Below the pieces are notes generated by a model. It had not been told where the DNA came from and did not search any database. It saw only the letters and a list, made by a program, of their open reading frames with translations. A stretch of DNA of 64,000 bases. Origin: Desmodesmus armatus (taxonomy: Eukaryota > Chlorophyta > Chlorophyceae > Sphaeropleales > Scenedesmaceae). Where the stretch lies: positions 218,010-282,009 of the forward strand of contig VIIQ02000120.1 of the NCBI GenBank assembly GCA_007449985.2, read 5' to 3'. Position numbers and translations under genes: made by a program. The first letter of the stretch is position 1. Each line of letters opens with the position of its first letter. Of this stretch, positions 34,443-46,720 are shown piece after piece.

Positions 34443-36092
34443 GCCTTCTCAGAAGGGTGACAGAGCAGCTGGGCACTGTAGATTGATCGACAGCAGGGGT
34501 AAAGGCACCCACCCCAGCAACTTGGCTACAAGCAGTGCCAACGATCAAGTATGCAGAGCCCATGCGAGCCCGCATGAAGCACGCAACGAATGCACGCATG
34601 GATGCACACCAAAGGGTGCTGATGTACACTGTTGTGCTGCCGTGGGGCGGTAACGCACAACCTTCAAGGGTTTGGGTTTGAAACCCTACACCTTGTGAGC
34701 TCGCAAGCTCAGCTGGGAAGCAGCTCACTGCCAAGGCAGCCTGAGCAGCCTTGAGCCTTGCTCACTCACTCCTCCTCACATCTCTTGGCTGGCATCCATG
34801 CATTAGATATACTGCTGTAGCAGCATTAGTGGCACTCGCAGAAAGCCAACGGGAACAAGGCCATGCCTCTCCACAAAAATGCGTATCCTCGACAAGCAGA
34901 AGGACATCATGTGGCTAATCGTACAGGCAGGAGAAGACACAGGCAGGGATGCATACGCATACACGACCCAAGCACAGGCATACAGCTATGTAGGCACCCA
35001 TTGACGTACCCGCCCACAACAGCGGCTTGCCACCACCTCAAAGAAGCACATGCCGCACAAGCAATTGCCCACAGCCGTCAGACCGGCTGCCTTTGTGTCA
35101 CCTGCTACACAAGCAATTGGATAGTGTACATGTCAAAGCACTCACCCCAAATCAACGCCTGCCCCCCCCTCCACTCACGCCCCAAAACCCACCCCACACC
35201 ACCGCCACAAACCAACAGACACCACAAGCTAGTGTGTGTGTGTCCCTGCCGCCGCAACTTGTTGTATGCTGCACCGACCCCCAGCAAGCGCGTGTAGCAG
35301 GCAAACGCCGCGATTGCATGACCCAAGCCGCAACTATAGCCCACATTCAGCATCAACCAACATCCATAGCACACTGCCCCTGCTGCTGCAGCAGAGCACT
35401 GCACAATGCTTGCGCCCCGCAGGACATCCTGATGCTTGTGATTGCGAACGTAATCTTGTCACACACACTACCTTGCAGAAACCAAGCGCCCACATGGCAG
35501 AATACATTGCACGGCTAGTGTGTGAACAAAACCCCACCCAACCACCCCTCCTCCGCTTGCTCCTTAACATAACACCGCACACCATCCCACACTGCCACTT
35601 GCCCCAACAGACATACACCCCAGTAGCTGTCACATGCTTTGTGAGGTACAGACAAGCCCAGAGTTTCTGCGCCCCAGGAGAACAAACACTTCTCGTCCTC
35701 CCCATGGGAACAGCAAAAGCCGCAGCTACCTTTGCCATAAGATCAACCCCACACAGCAACACAGCCCCGCTGCTCCGTTTGCCACTGCCACCGTATCTGC
35801 TGCTGCACCATCTGCCCCCCCTCCTTCTCTTGGCACACATGCACCTTCCAGCGGCAGATGCAACTAGTGCTGCACCATCCACCAACCAGCTCAGCTGATC
35901 GACTCAAACAGCAGCTTGCACATGTGCTGCCGCCACTGCGCTTGTGCTTGCAGGCATATAGCCTGACTGCTGCCAGCATGAAGCAGCTGCTTCCACTGCC
36001 GCTGCTTTTCTGCTGCTGGTGTATTCAGCAAGCCAGCCAGCCAGGCAGCCAGCCAGCCAGCACGCAAGCCAGCCAGCGGCCGGCCCGCCAGC
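34443..36092. other. Low-complexity intergenic region
   Basis: About 1.6 kb rich in CA and CCA simple sequence, with an (AGCC)n/(CAGG)n tract at about 36025-36075. Open frames are low-complexity and overlap on both strands; none is supported. Confidence 0.4.
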
Positions 36093-38786
36093 TTACATGT
36101 ACGTAGCTGTGACTGCTGCCCCCTCGAACCTGCTGTACCGTGTGATGCTGGGTGTGAGGTGTCCCCCCTGGTTGATCAGCTCCTGCAGGCTGACCACACG
36201 CATCACAAGCTTGGACAACTCGTGGTCACGACGGCGCAGCATGGAGCGCAACACGGTGGCCCTGTGGACAGACAACAACGGGGGGGGGGGCGATACATCA
36301 TGACAGCAGGTTGTCACGCTGACTCAGCATGGACAGAAGCAGGGTGCCTGCAGTCGAACACACGGGGGCGCCGGGGGGGGGGGGGGAGAGTATTGGCAAG
36401 GAAAATAGTTAGGGCACCTAGTCAAGGCAGGTTGGCCTGGTTGATCAGCTCCTGCAGGCTGACCACCCGCATCACCAGCTTAGAGAGCTCGTGGTCACGC
36501 CGACGCAGCATGGAGCGAAGCACGGTGGCCCTGTATGCAGAGGTACGAAGGGGTGAGGTGAGTCAACACATGTGAGTGACAGTGTCAGGCCAGCTTTGAC
36601 ATGACGAGGCAGCAAGGAGCGCAGCATGGTGGCCCCGAAGGCAGAAAACATGAGGGTCGGGGGGGGGGGGGTACGTGTGAGTGGTGAACATGGCCCCCCT
36701 GGTTGATCAGCTCCTGCAGGCTGACCACACGCATCACAAGCTTGGACAAGCCGTGGTCACGACGACACAGCATCGAGCGAAGGGCGGCAATGAACACAGT
36801 TGAAAATTGGGTGGATGGGTGGGGTGGGAGGTGAATCTGGGCACAACGTATCACAGGCTGACCACCCGCATCACAAGCTTGGACAGCTCGTGGTCACGCC
36901 GACGCAGCATCGAGCGAAGCAGCGTGGCCCTACAGTCAGGAAACATGAGGGGAGTGTCGATACATGTGAGTGAACGCTGTCACAGCGAGCTGACACGACG
37001 ACGCAGCATGGAAGGAAGCAGGGCGAGCCCTTTAGCTGCAAGTGTTGACACTACTACTCCCTTCCATTCCTTCTGCCTGCCCTCCACCCTCCCGTCTAAG
37101 AATCACAGAGGTCCCACTCACTCTTTGCGGGACTTCATCCACAGTGCCAGACACACCACAGCAGCAGCACTGCTCAGCAGCAGCCGCCAGTCACCAGCAG
37201 CAGCAGCAGCGGCTGCTGCCAGGCCTCCAGACTCCTTGGCTGACAGCTGCAGGGCACGCAGGGCCGCTGCTGCACGCGACACACAAGCCGCCTGGCTGTC
37301 ACGCCCAGTCTGTAGGGGGGGGGGGGGGGTACAGGAGAGAGAGGGGGGGCAGAAAGGGTTTGGATGAGGGAAGAACGCGTCAGCAAGTGCTACAAGATTG
37401 TGTGTGTGTGGGGGGGGGGGGGTGACATCGACAAGGGGGGAGGGGGGGGGGGCGACACGGGGTGGCTGCAGGGCGCGCAGGGCTGCTGCTGCACGGCACG
37501 CACAGGCCGCCTGACCGTCGCGCCCGGTCTGTGTATGGAGGGGGGTAGAGGGGACGGTATGGGTGGGAAGGCCAACATGGTTGAGGCGAAGAAATAGGGT
37601 GTCGGCAAGGACAGGGGGAGAAGCGACAGGAACAGCTGCAAGGAACGCAGGGCCGCTGCTGCACTGAACAGGCTGCCTGACTGTCACGCCCGGTCTGTAT
37701 GTGGAGACGGGGGTGTGGTGGGGCGCGGGAGGGGGTGGCAGGGATTGGGTGAAGCAAGGCAAGAGGGTGCGAGTGACAAGGGGTAGGCACGAGAGGGAGA
37801 GGGCTAGGCGACAAAACGAGGATAGGACAGGTTACAATTGCAGGCTGCTGCCAGGCCTGCACCCACCTACACCAGTGCTGTCAATGACTCCACAATCCAG
37901 GCCCTCAGGTCACCCGCCAGAGACAGCAGACCAATCCCCACCTCTCGCCCCCACGCAGACACCCCGCCCTACCAACTTGACCCCAACACCCCTACCTCCC
38001 CCTCCACGCCCCCACCCTGCACCCCACCCACCTGCACCAATGCTGCCAGTGACTCCACAATCCAGGCCCTCAGATCACCCGCCAGAGACAGCAGACCACC
38101 AGACAGCAGCCCCAATGCCTCCTCAGCCTCACACACAACCTCATCTGCAGCGTCACCCACTGCTGCCACTGCTGCCGCGTCACTGCTGCCACCAGCCGCC
38201 GCCTCGCCGGCAGCAGTGCCGTCTGCTGCTGCTGCTGCTGGTGACGCCGGCCGCACAGGGCTGCTGCTGCTGCTGCCTGCATCCTCTGCAGCAGCAGCAG
38301 CCGCCGCTGCTGCCAGCATAACTGGGTGACCTAATATACTTGCAGCGAGCTCGTCCCTTGGAGTGACATCAGACCCGCATTCGCTTCCTGGGTCGGTCAT
38401 TCCTCCCTCAAAGGGAGAAACAGCCCCAGACAGACCCCCTGAAGCCGCAGCAGCACCCATTGGGGTAGTAACCCCCGTGCAGGGGGTTGCAGAGACCCCC
38501 CGAGGGGTGGCGGCTCGCCCTGCTGCTGCCGCTGCTGCTGCTACAGCCTCTGGATCTGCCTCGAAGCTGTAGCGGCCGCTGCTGCTGGCAGCTTTGACTG
38601 ATGACCCCGTGACACCATGTGCCACTCATCGTCGGTCACACTGAGGCAGCGCTCACTCCCCACACGGGAGTGAGACAGGGGTGAGAGGCCAGGAGGAGTG
38701 ACCATGGTGTGACCTGTGGTTGTGACCACACCTGCTGCTACTGCTGCTGCTGCGGAGCCTGGTACTGTCAGCATGGGGGTCTCAAC

Positions 38787-38824
<38 letters not shown>

Positions 38825-38892
38825 TTGGGGGTGTGAGGGAGGCAATGCTGTGTGTGAGGGCATCTGACACTGCATCAGCAGTGCTGTTGGCA

Positions 38893-38930
<38 letters not shown>

Positions 38931-40455
38931 GGGGCTGTCAATTGTGCCTGCAGCAAAACATGGCAGCAGGATGCAGCGCACACAGCAAGCTATGAAATCC
39001 AAGCAGCCGGAGTAACATAATGCAGGCTTGAAGTTTGAACACAGGCGGCGACCTGCCCACAACTACCAGTGACGCCTTTGGCCAGACCAGCTCACCCCCC
39101 AAACCCCCTGTGGCCCCCATCAGATCAGATGCTGCCCCTCAACCTCCACTGAATGCGCACCCCCCCCTGGCCTTGCCCCCCCCCCCCCCCCCCCGGATGT
39201 GTAGCAACAAAAATCATGTGACCTCCCGCCCCTCTCCAAAGATGCACTGCGGCCCAAAGCCATTCAGTCCTGCCGCTCACCTTCCATTGACCCCACACTC
39301 CCAGTGTTGCCAGCCCCATGTGGCCCTCCCGCCTCCCGAATCTTATGCCCCCTCCCCTTCAACCTCCACCTCCAGAAACCCACTGTGGCCACAGCAAAAC
39401 AACTCTCCCCCACACCTCTAAGACCCCCCCCCAAAAAAAACCCACCCATCCTGGCCCAAAGGAAACATCACTGCTCCTCACCTTCCACAGATCCCACACT
39501 CTCAGTGGATTGCCTCAGTGTGAGCTCACTGTGCATGCTGTCAGTGGCAGCATCAGCATCAGCAGCATCAGCACTGCCCTGCTGCAGAATCAAGTCATAG
39601 CAGGCATAGCCCCCCCCCCCCCCCCCCCCCCCCTCGCCAAAGACCCACTCAACCCCCAGTCAGTGCAGCATTGCCCTTACCTTCCACAGATCCCACACTC
39701 CCAGTGGACTGCCTCAGTGTGAGCTCACTGTGCATGCTGTCAGTGGCAGCATCAGCAGCATCAGCAGCGGCGGCCTCAGCACTGCCTTGCTGCTGCAGGG
39801 TTACGTCATCACCATCACGCTGTGGGGTTACGTCATCACGCTGTGGGGTTACGTCATCTTCGCCGCCTGCAGCGGCTGTGGGGGATAGCCTGGCCACCAG
39901 CAGCTGCTGCTGGGCACCTGGGAGCAGCGAGGCGGGGAGCACGCACAGCAGCAGTGTGTTTGTCAGCTCTTTGTCAGCTCTTTGTATGGGGTTGGGGAGC
40001 TGTCTCCACTCAGCATTGGTGAACAATAAGGGACTGGGCTCTGACATGATCCACTCGCTCCCACAGAACAAGCAACAGTCCCCACCCCCCCTCCCATGAT
40101 CGTCCATGAGTCCTGACTTCAACACACATTCGACACACACATCAAAATGAAAGGAGCTGTCCCCAATGCTGCTGCTGCTGCTGCTGTTGTGTGGCCTCAC
40201 CTGCTGCATCTGCTGCTGCTGGCTGTAGCTGCTGCTGCAGTTCCAATTGCAGCTTCACCAGCACTGACTCCATCTGGCCTTGCTCCTGCTGCTCCTGCAT
40301 AACAAGGGGCGCAACAGTCAACATGGGGGCAGAGGCAGGCGTTGTGAAATCTGTATGGCTGATGGTGTGGCTTGAACGCATGCAACAGCATGTCTGGGTA
40401 TGTTTGTGGAGGGGAGGGTGTGTGTGTGGTGTGGTAGAGGGGTTGTTGTTTTGCA
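36093..40455 (-). CDS. Uncharacterised membrane-anchored protein gene with duplicated exon edges
   Basis: I do not recognise the family. Reading leftward: a Gln-rich coiled-coil piece (QEQGQMESVLVKLQLELQQQ, about 40300-40160); an exon with HFDVCVECVLKSG, DCCLFCGSEWIMSEP and TNAEWRQLPNPIQRADKEL ending in MHSELTLRQSTGSVGSVEG and a GTAAGG donor (about 40170-39678); an Ala-rich exon with DDEWHMVSR (about 38935-38600); a Ser/Ala-rich part ending LLSLAGDLRAWIVESLAAL (38625-38033); DSQAACVSRAAAALRALQ plus a C-terminal helix WRLLLSSAAAVVCLALWMK (about 37310-37118); and RSMLRRRDHELSKLVMRVVS (about 36930-36160). CVECV and CLFC may bind metal. The last exons would lie after the membrane helix. Exact splicing is uncertain because several exon ends occur two to four times. 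Confidence 0.5.
36160..38110 (-). repeat. Tandem copies of exon edges within introns
   Basis: Three coding segments of the minus-strand gene recur with their intron flanks. The segment encoding HELSKLVMRVVSLQELINQ occurs at about 36165-36262, 36435-36530 and 36693-36790, shortened at 36850-36932. DSQAACVSRAAAALRALQ occurs at 37240-37312, 37466-37532 and 37637-37700; the last copy has lost frame. LAGDLRAWIVESLAAL occurs at 38045-38100 and, as LTAL, at 37868-37915. Poly-G runs of 8-14 bases separate many copies. Confidence 0.85.
39285..39795 (-). repeat. Tandem copies of one exon end (SELTLRQSTGSVGSVEG)
   Basis: The exon end at 39678-39795, with its donor, is repeated at 39485-39595 (near-identical, coding RQSTESVGSVEG) and in part at 39285-39305. 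The spacing is about 190 bases. A 24-base poly-C run (39610-39633) and the 9-C/8-A run at 39424 lie in the intervening sequence. Confidence 0.85.
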
Positions 40456-40581
40456 ACGTGGCTTGAAACAGGGTATTGACACTGATGATGCTAGCGTGTG
40501 GAGGAGGGGGCGGGGAATCAAGCTGAGGCAGTCGGAGGCACAGTCCTGTGCAACAATCTTTCCAGCTTGGTCCTGCTGCTC

Positions 40582-40641
40582 CTGCAGTGTTGTGAAAGCT
40601 CTCGCTGATCGATCAGCGAGAGCTACTCCACAACACTGCAG
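40582..40641. repeat. 60-bp inverted repeat
   Basis: Outer arms CTGCAGTGTTGTG / CACAACACTGCAG enclose a perfect 28-bp palindrome (AGCTCTCGCTGATC and complement), with 2-4 unmatched bases between. It would fold into a strong hairpin or cruciform. Confidence 0.85.
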
Positions 40642-40904
40642 GGTGTTAAGAGGGCACAGACAACCGGTCAGGTTACATGCTGACGCTGGCAGCAGTAATG
40701 TGGCCAGTCAACGTGTGGAGTGCATGTGTGATATGGAGAGGGGGGGGGGGGGGGGGGGAGGAAGGGGGGGGGGGGGGGTACAGCACGGCCGCGGAGTGTG
40801 CCATGCAACAGCAGCACTCCCTGTTCGCATCATACACACCGTGCAGGTTTGTTGGGGGGGTCCCTTGTAATGAGGATGACGAAGGCCCCAGTTGGACTCA
40901 CCAT

Positions 40905-41305
40905 CCAACCAACTGCCAGGACACAAGCAGCCCCACTGCATGTGGTATGGTGAGCCAAGGTGATAGCCACACCAGGTACCAAATGCTGCGGGGCTGTACA
41001 AGTTCTGGCCAGAGGTCCAAATTGGCACAAAAATTGGCTCCAAAGTGGCCAAGATGGGGGGGGGGGGGGAGCGGCATGAGGCGCACAGAGCCAACCTACC
41101 GCCAGGACACAACAGCAGCGCTGCATGAGGTACAGGAACCATGGTGGTCAAGGAACCCGGTACAAACATGCTGCGGGGTTGTATAAGTACTGGCCTGAAA
41201 TCCCTATATGGCGAACATATCAGTTCCCATGTGGCAAAACAATTTTGATTCCAAGATGGAAAACATACTAAAAGGGGGGGGGCACGGGCGCACAGAGCCA
41301 AACAC
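40905..41305. repeat. Diverged direct repeat, two units of about 190 bp
   Basis: Both units share CAACC..CTGCCAGGACACAA (or CTACCGCCAGGACACAAC), CATGAGGTA/CATGTGGTA, ATGCTGCGGGG(C/T)TGTA, CTGGCC and a poly-G run followed by GGCGCACAGAGCCAA. No gene is visible; they may be further intron-type duplications of a gene edge. The region also has poly-G runs at 40741-40778. Confidence 0.6.
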
Positions 41306-41894
41306 TACATGACCCCCGTGGCACCCCAAAAACACAACGTGACCACTCGTGGTGTGCACCTGACAAAAACACTTGCCATTGCAGCTCCCAGCTGGGCCGC
41401 TGCGATTGAGTAGGGGACGCAGGGCACGGGCAAGGGGGGGGGGGGGGGGCGAGCACAGCCCTGAGCAACAGGGGAAGTAGGGGGCCGAGAAGTGTGGAGG
41501 ACTGCAAGTGGCTGGCAAATATGAAGTGTGAGAGCCATCCTGCTTCAATCGTGGTTGCTGCTGCAACTCATGTCGGCCACGCGCAAACGAACAGACAAAC
41601 TTGCATGCAACATTGTCAAGCGAAGTTGCAGCGCTCCGCTCAGGGTTGCAGCAACAGCACTGAAAAGCAGGATAAGCACCAAGCATGCCTTGAACCCAAC
41701 CACAATATGTTTGGCCATGTGCCAGTGCAACACGACACAAGCTCCAAACCTGGCAGCAGCACCTGCCAGCTGTGTGGTGCAGCAAGAGTCACGACAGTAG
41801 AGATTTGCATGTGCGTTAGCCATGCCAAGCTATGCTGGCCATGCACGGATATGCAACGCCACGCAGGTTGCACACCTAACAGCCGCATGAACAA

Positions 41895-42585
41895 ACCGTG
41901 TGGTGCAACCCACACCAAATGTTGACCAAGTGTGTCAGTGGGATCACGGAGTGACTGAATAAGTGTGGATTATGGCTCAATCAGACCCAGTCACTCAGTT
42001 GCACCCACTGACACACACTTGGTCAACATAAAGGCACCTGTCCGGCACTTTGCAGTGGCTGCCTTGAAAGGCAGGGATGGGACAAAAGACAGCATGGGCC
42101 AGGATGAGCACGCATGCATGGTGACGAAAGCACAAGGGAAACTGCGAGACCGCCCACAATGATGTCAAGAGAGTTGGCAGTATGGTGTGAGAGCTAATGG
42201 GAAAGAGGGGGGGGGGAGAGTTCGGCACAGCAGTCAACATCCTGCTCCACCAGCACCAGCATCAGCCAACACACCGTGTGGTGCAACCCACACCAAATGT
42301 TGACCGAGTGTGTCAGTGGGTTTCACGGAGTGACTGAGTGAATGTGGTTTGAACCCACGATCCACAAGCACACAGTCACCCATTGACACCCACTGCCACA
42401 CTTGATCAACATTTAGGCACCTGGGCGGCACTTCGCAGTGGCTGCTGTGCAGGCAAGGGTGGGAAAACATAACAGCTAGGGTGGGTAGGGATGAGCATGC
42501 ATGCATAGTGGCAACAGCACAATGAGAGGCTGGTGGGTAAGAGGGGGGAGGGGGGAAGAGTGTGGGCACAGCAGTCAACATCCCC
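41895..42585. repeat. Tandem duplication, two units of about 340-380 bp
   Basis: ACCGTGTGGTGCAACCCACACC starts the units at 41895 and 42273. Both continue with AAATGTTGACC(A/G)AGTGTGTCAGTGGG and CACGGAGTGACTGA, then a CAACAT.AGGCACCTG..CGGCACTT segment, and end in a G-rich run before GCACAGCAGTCAACATCC. Within each unit the TGTGTCAGTGG/CCACTGACACA motif recurs inverted. No coding function is seen. Confidence 0.8.
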
Positions 42586-43239
42586 GCTTAGGCAGCACCA
42601 GCAGCCAAATATTCAGCCAGTGGCCTTGTGGTTTACCGACAGATGCACATGCCTGGTTTCCAGGAAAGCAACCCGACAAAAGAATCTGCAGATGAATTCC
42701 ACAGCAGGCAGCTGCTGAGCCTGAAGCCTGGTGCTTGTGGTGCCACATAAAAACCTTGTGAACACAACCCCCTTCTGCAGAATTTTCGCAACCAGATGTC
42801 GTGCAAGGATGAACAGGGGTGTGTGACATTGCCCAGGGATGAGCCCCGGAAGCTGCTGGCTGTGCTGACTGCTGCTGACCACCCGCTGGCGCAGCACGCT
42901 GACTCAGTGAATCTACAGTTAAGGGGTTTTCAGGGCTGTACTGCTGTGAGGGTAGTCAGGGCTGGTGCTGCCATGAGAGCAGAAGATTATATATAATATA
43001 TTATACTAGCAGCAGCACTGCAGGAGCTGGGCCTGCTCTTTGATAACCTGGAGGCAGGGGGGGAGCAACAGATAGTATCAAAGTGTAGAGCAGCAGAGCA
43101 CCTTGCCTGACCGTACACAATTTGAGCACCTTACCCCCCCCCCCCCAAAAACACACTCACACACATGCCACAGCAGACCCCTTATATGCTGTCCACACCT
43201 GGCGGTGCGGAGGTTTGGGGGGCGGGGGGGGGGGCGCAA
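42586..43239. other. Unassigned stretch
   Basis: Contains a 66-codon plus-strand frame (42796-42996) reading LLAVLTAADHPLAQHADSVN that may be an exon but has no partner. An AT palindrome-like tract (ATTATATATAATATATTATA) lies at about 42986-43006. Confidence 0.3.
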
Positions 43240-44166
43240 CAGCAGATGACATATACAGGAGGTTGCAGAGTTTGAGACCTGGGGTTGGGAGTTACGGCGC
43301 CACAGTTACGGCGCATGACGATGAACATCGATGCAATGCGCCTATACTTCGACCTCCATACCTTAGGCAATCGTACCCTATGTGTTCACAAACTGCTCTT
43401 GCAACCCTGAGAGAGGGGGGGAGGGGGGGGGGGGGGGGGGAGGACACGCTGTTGACGCCTGCACCATCCCTTTGGGGCTTCACACCAAAAGCAACAGCTC
43501 CAGCTGCTGCAATCCACCATCATAGTATGATGTACATGACACTGGCTGGACATCAAAGCACACCTGATCAACTGGGAAGTCGTCCATACGCCTCGTCAGC
43601 AGGCGAGCAGGCTGAAGGGTGGTTGTGATGCAATTCCGCCTGTGGGACACAGACCACAGCGGAAAAAGTTGTAAGGCTGACATAAGATCCAAGTGACGGT
43701 CCAACATAGATGGTTGCTGCGTGGCATGGGCCAACCATCTCTACTGCCCCATCAATCTGCTGCAAGCGTTGCTGCTGCTACCCACCCCACCGTTCTCTTG
43801 TGACAAGCAAACCAGCCACTCTAGGGTTCAAAACATTATAACTATTACACAAGCTTCGCATCAAGGCGCACAGGCTCGCATTCCAGCCTGGGCGTCTGAG
43901 ATGCACACTCAGCACAGCATTTTCTGTTGCCACGAGCACGTAGTCAGAACGTAACAGCTATACGCCGACCATCACAGAAGCCTCACCTGAAGCCGGCTCC
44001 AGGAGAAGCAGGGATACCTCTCAGGGGCAGTCCGGTTGATGGCTGCGACGAGGCGTGGATACTTGATGGGAAACTCTGATCTGACCTTAAAGCACGCCCT
44101 TGATCGCTCTGAGTCCTCAGTCGGGGCAGCAGTGAACTGAGACCTGAGACCTGAGCTTGATTTCAT
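43240..44166 (-). CDS. Possible uncharacterised gene, three exon pieces
   Basis: I do not recognise it. Piece 1 (44166-43987) starts MKSSSGLRSQFTAAPTEDSE, continues RACFKVRSEFPIKYPRLVAA and ends at SWSRLQ before a GTGAGG donor. Piece 2 (about 43639-43490) follows a CCCACAG acceptor and reads RNCITTTLQPARLLTRRMDD, then FDVQPVSCTSYYDGGLQQ. Piece 3 (about 43380-43250) reads SKYRRIASMFIVMRRNCGAV. The phases of pieces 1 and 2 do not agree directly, so an exon is missing or the model is wrong. Confidence 0.35.
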
Positions 44167-44256
44167 CTGTCACTTTGTCTGCCTCATTTGCATGCCTCAC
44201 CCACATTATTGTGCTTTTTTACACTGATAGACCCATTCAAGATCATGTCGACCTAG

Positions 44257-44276
44257 CCCCCCCCCCCCCCCCCCCC

Positions 44277-44363
<87 letters not shown>
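44257..44363. repeat. Poly-C run and (CA)n microsatellite
   Basis: About 21 C residues (44257-44277), then CA dinucleotide repeats for about 80 bases to 44363. Confidence 0.95.
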
Positions 44364-44365
<2 letters not shown>

Positions 44366-44884
44366 CCAGCAAACACACCCCTCGTGCCCACTCAACATGC
44401 ATACACCCTGCATGTGGTATGCCTGGAAAATGTCCAAGGAATCCACTTATCCCAACAACAGCAGCTGCTGCAGGTTCTGACAGACAGCATGGTCTACTAG
44501 GTAAACCAAAAGCCACACCTAGCCTCGAGCGCTTTCTGCGCCAGCAACAGCGAGGAGCCACCCGTGCTATGCGATGAACTAGATTGGTTTAGTCCCTTGG
44601 CAGTCTATGCAACACACAATCTCCCTCGCCCTGCAGGACAACTTCTGGGGTAGGGGATTCCCCCCCCCCCCTCCCACACACACAATCAGTGGAAAGGAAC
44701 ACATCAATCGCCATAGCGGAGCCCAACGCTCAGGAAGCTCACGTGCATCACTGCTGCAGCCGTCATTCATGTACACCACCCGCTGTTACTAGCTGCCACT
44801 TGAACGCAACTTTGAGCAAACCCCAAAAGCACCACAACGCCCACGTTGGATCATGACCACCCCACTCAAAACAGTCAAACTTTT

Positions 44885-46720
44885 GGCATGTACTGTGCAT
44901 CTGCATACGGATCCTCCCCCGAGTCCGTGACAGCAATGTGCTCCAGCCGCTTGACAGCAGCTGCTGCGTCCAGGGCGACAGCAGGCTCTTGACCGCACAC
45001 ACTGCTGCAGCAGCCAATACATGCACACTACCCTTCAAGGGTTGGTGACCCTCATACAAGTCATGCTGCACATATCAAGCTTGCCAACTCCACTGAAGGC
45101 ACACCAGCGCAACAAGGACCAAAGTCACAAACCCAGTCAAACCGCTGGCATGTATTGCTCGTCTGCGTACGGGTCCTCCCCTGAGTCCGTAATGGCAATG
45201 TGCTCCAGCCGCTTGACAGCAGCTGCTGCGCCCTGCGGCGACAGCAGGTTCTTCACCGCAAACACTGCTGCATCAGTGCCAGCAGTGACGCCGCTGCTGG
45301 TGAGGTACATGCCGTCCTGCACCCAGCGTGCCTTGCGCACCCAGCTGACATTGCTGCTGAGGGAAGTGACCCAACCCCATGCGACCTTGTTGCTGGTGGC
45401 ACGCCTGCAAGGGTGTGTGTGTGTGGGGGGGGGGGCATTGGTCACCTACAACGGTAGTAGGCATGCCGTAACAGGGGAGGGGGGTCAAATTGATTGATGC
45501 TTGTGGTGTATTTTGTGGGTCGGTTGAATGTGGTGTGAGCTACTGGTGAGGTACACGCTGTCCTGCACCCAGCTGACACTGCTGCTGATGGAGGTGACCC
45601 AGCCCCACGCAACCTTGTTGCTGGTGGCACGCCTGCATGTGAAGCAGTGGTGGTGGTGGTGGTGCAACAGGCATGCCGTCACAGGGGAGGGGGTCAAAAA
45701 CACTGATGCTTGCGGTGTATTTTGTGGGTCGGTTGAGTGTGGTGTGAGCTACTGGTGAGGTACACGCTGTCCTGCACCCAGCTGACACTGCTGCTGATGG
45801 AAGTGACCCAGCCCCATGCGACCTTGTTGCTGGTGGCACGCCTGCAAGCGGGGGGGGGGGGGGGGGGGGGCGACAGACAGGATGGGGAAGGGGAGGGAGT
45901 TCAACATGTCAGCACACAACGTCATTGTGTGCTCAGCAGTTGCTGCTGCTGCTGCTGCTGCCGTTGCTGCTGCTGCTGCTTACAGTGGCAACCCAGCCCC
46001 TCAGGGGCAAGGGCCTTGCGACCTGGTTGCTGGTGGCATGCCTGCATAAAAGCAGCGGTGGCAGTGGTGGTGGGACATGCACGAGAGAGGACGGGGGCGG
46101 GCGCTGACTTCTCATCAACACACTCCAGTGTGAAACAGGAAGGTAGCACTGGCATGCCATGTAGGTGTGCCCGGCCTGCACATACATACACGCCCAACAG
46201 TGAGTCGCGCATTACACAGCGTTTTTTTACACCGCGTTACTACTACTACTCAGTAGTGGTCCACATGAGCTTGCAAGCCTGCAAAACAGCCCCACCCACC
46301 CGCCCCGCCAGTGCTAAACTTCAGCCCCCGGGGCTGAAGTTTAGCACTGGATGGCGGGTGGCTGGGGGCCCCAGCCACCCGCCATCCAGCACTCCCGCAG
46401 CTGCCAGCAGCGCCGAGCCAGGGCACACTGACATCACAACGGACAGATCCACCGCAAGGTCACACCAGCCTTGGTCTTGGCCACCATGCTGTGCACCGTC
46501 ACGGTGCTTGAGCCCCGCACTGATTGAAGGGGTGGGGTGTGAATATCCCCCCCCCCCCCCCGCTTACCCAATGGCGCCAACTGGCAACATTTGGTGACCC
46601 CAAAAAAGTTGCTGCAGAAATTTCTCACCCAGACACCCCGCTTGAATGACACGGCCCCGCGTCCACCTGCCGTCCAGCACTCCGGCGGCTGCCAGCAGTG
46701 CGACCCAGCGGTGGTCCAGT
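44885..46720 (-). repeat. Exon-edge copies around exon 3 and in intron 2 of the DJ-1/PfpI gene
   Basis: The start of exon 3 with its acceptor (ATSNKVAWGWVTS) is repeated. The true exon begins at 45404 and copies begin at 45632, 45841 and, degenerate, 46041 (spacing 228, 209 and 200). The two nearest copies share a deletion of the RKARWV region. The end of exon 2 with its donor (ALLAAAGVLDGR) is repeated with ends at 46667 and about 46380, the true end being 46794. Past the stop codon, the end of exon 3 (AAVKRLEHIAVTDSGEDPYA) recurs at about 45010-44885 with a one-base frame loss. Confidence 0.9.

Noticed and set aside
37380..37862. Pro-rich minus-strand frames
   Set aside because: Intron sequence with C-runs; the real coding signal is the short repeated exon piece in another frame.
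44206..44561. VCVCVC-type minus-strand frames
   Set aside because: Translation of the (CA)n microsatellite.
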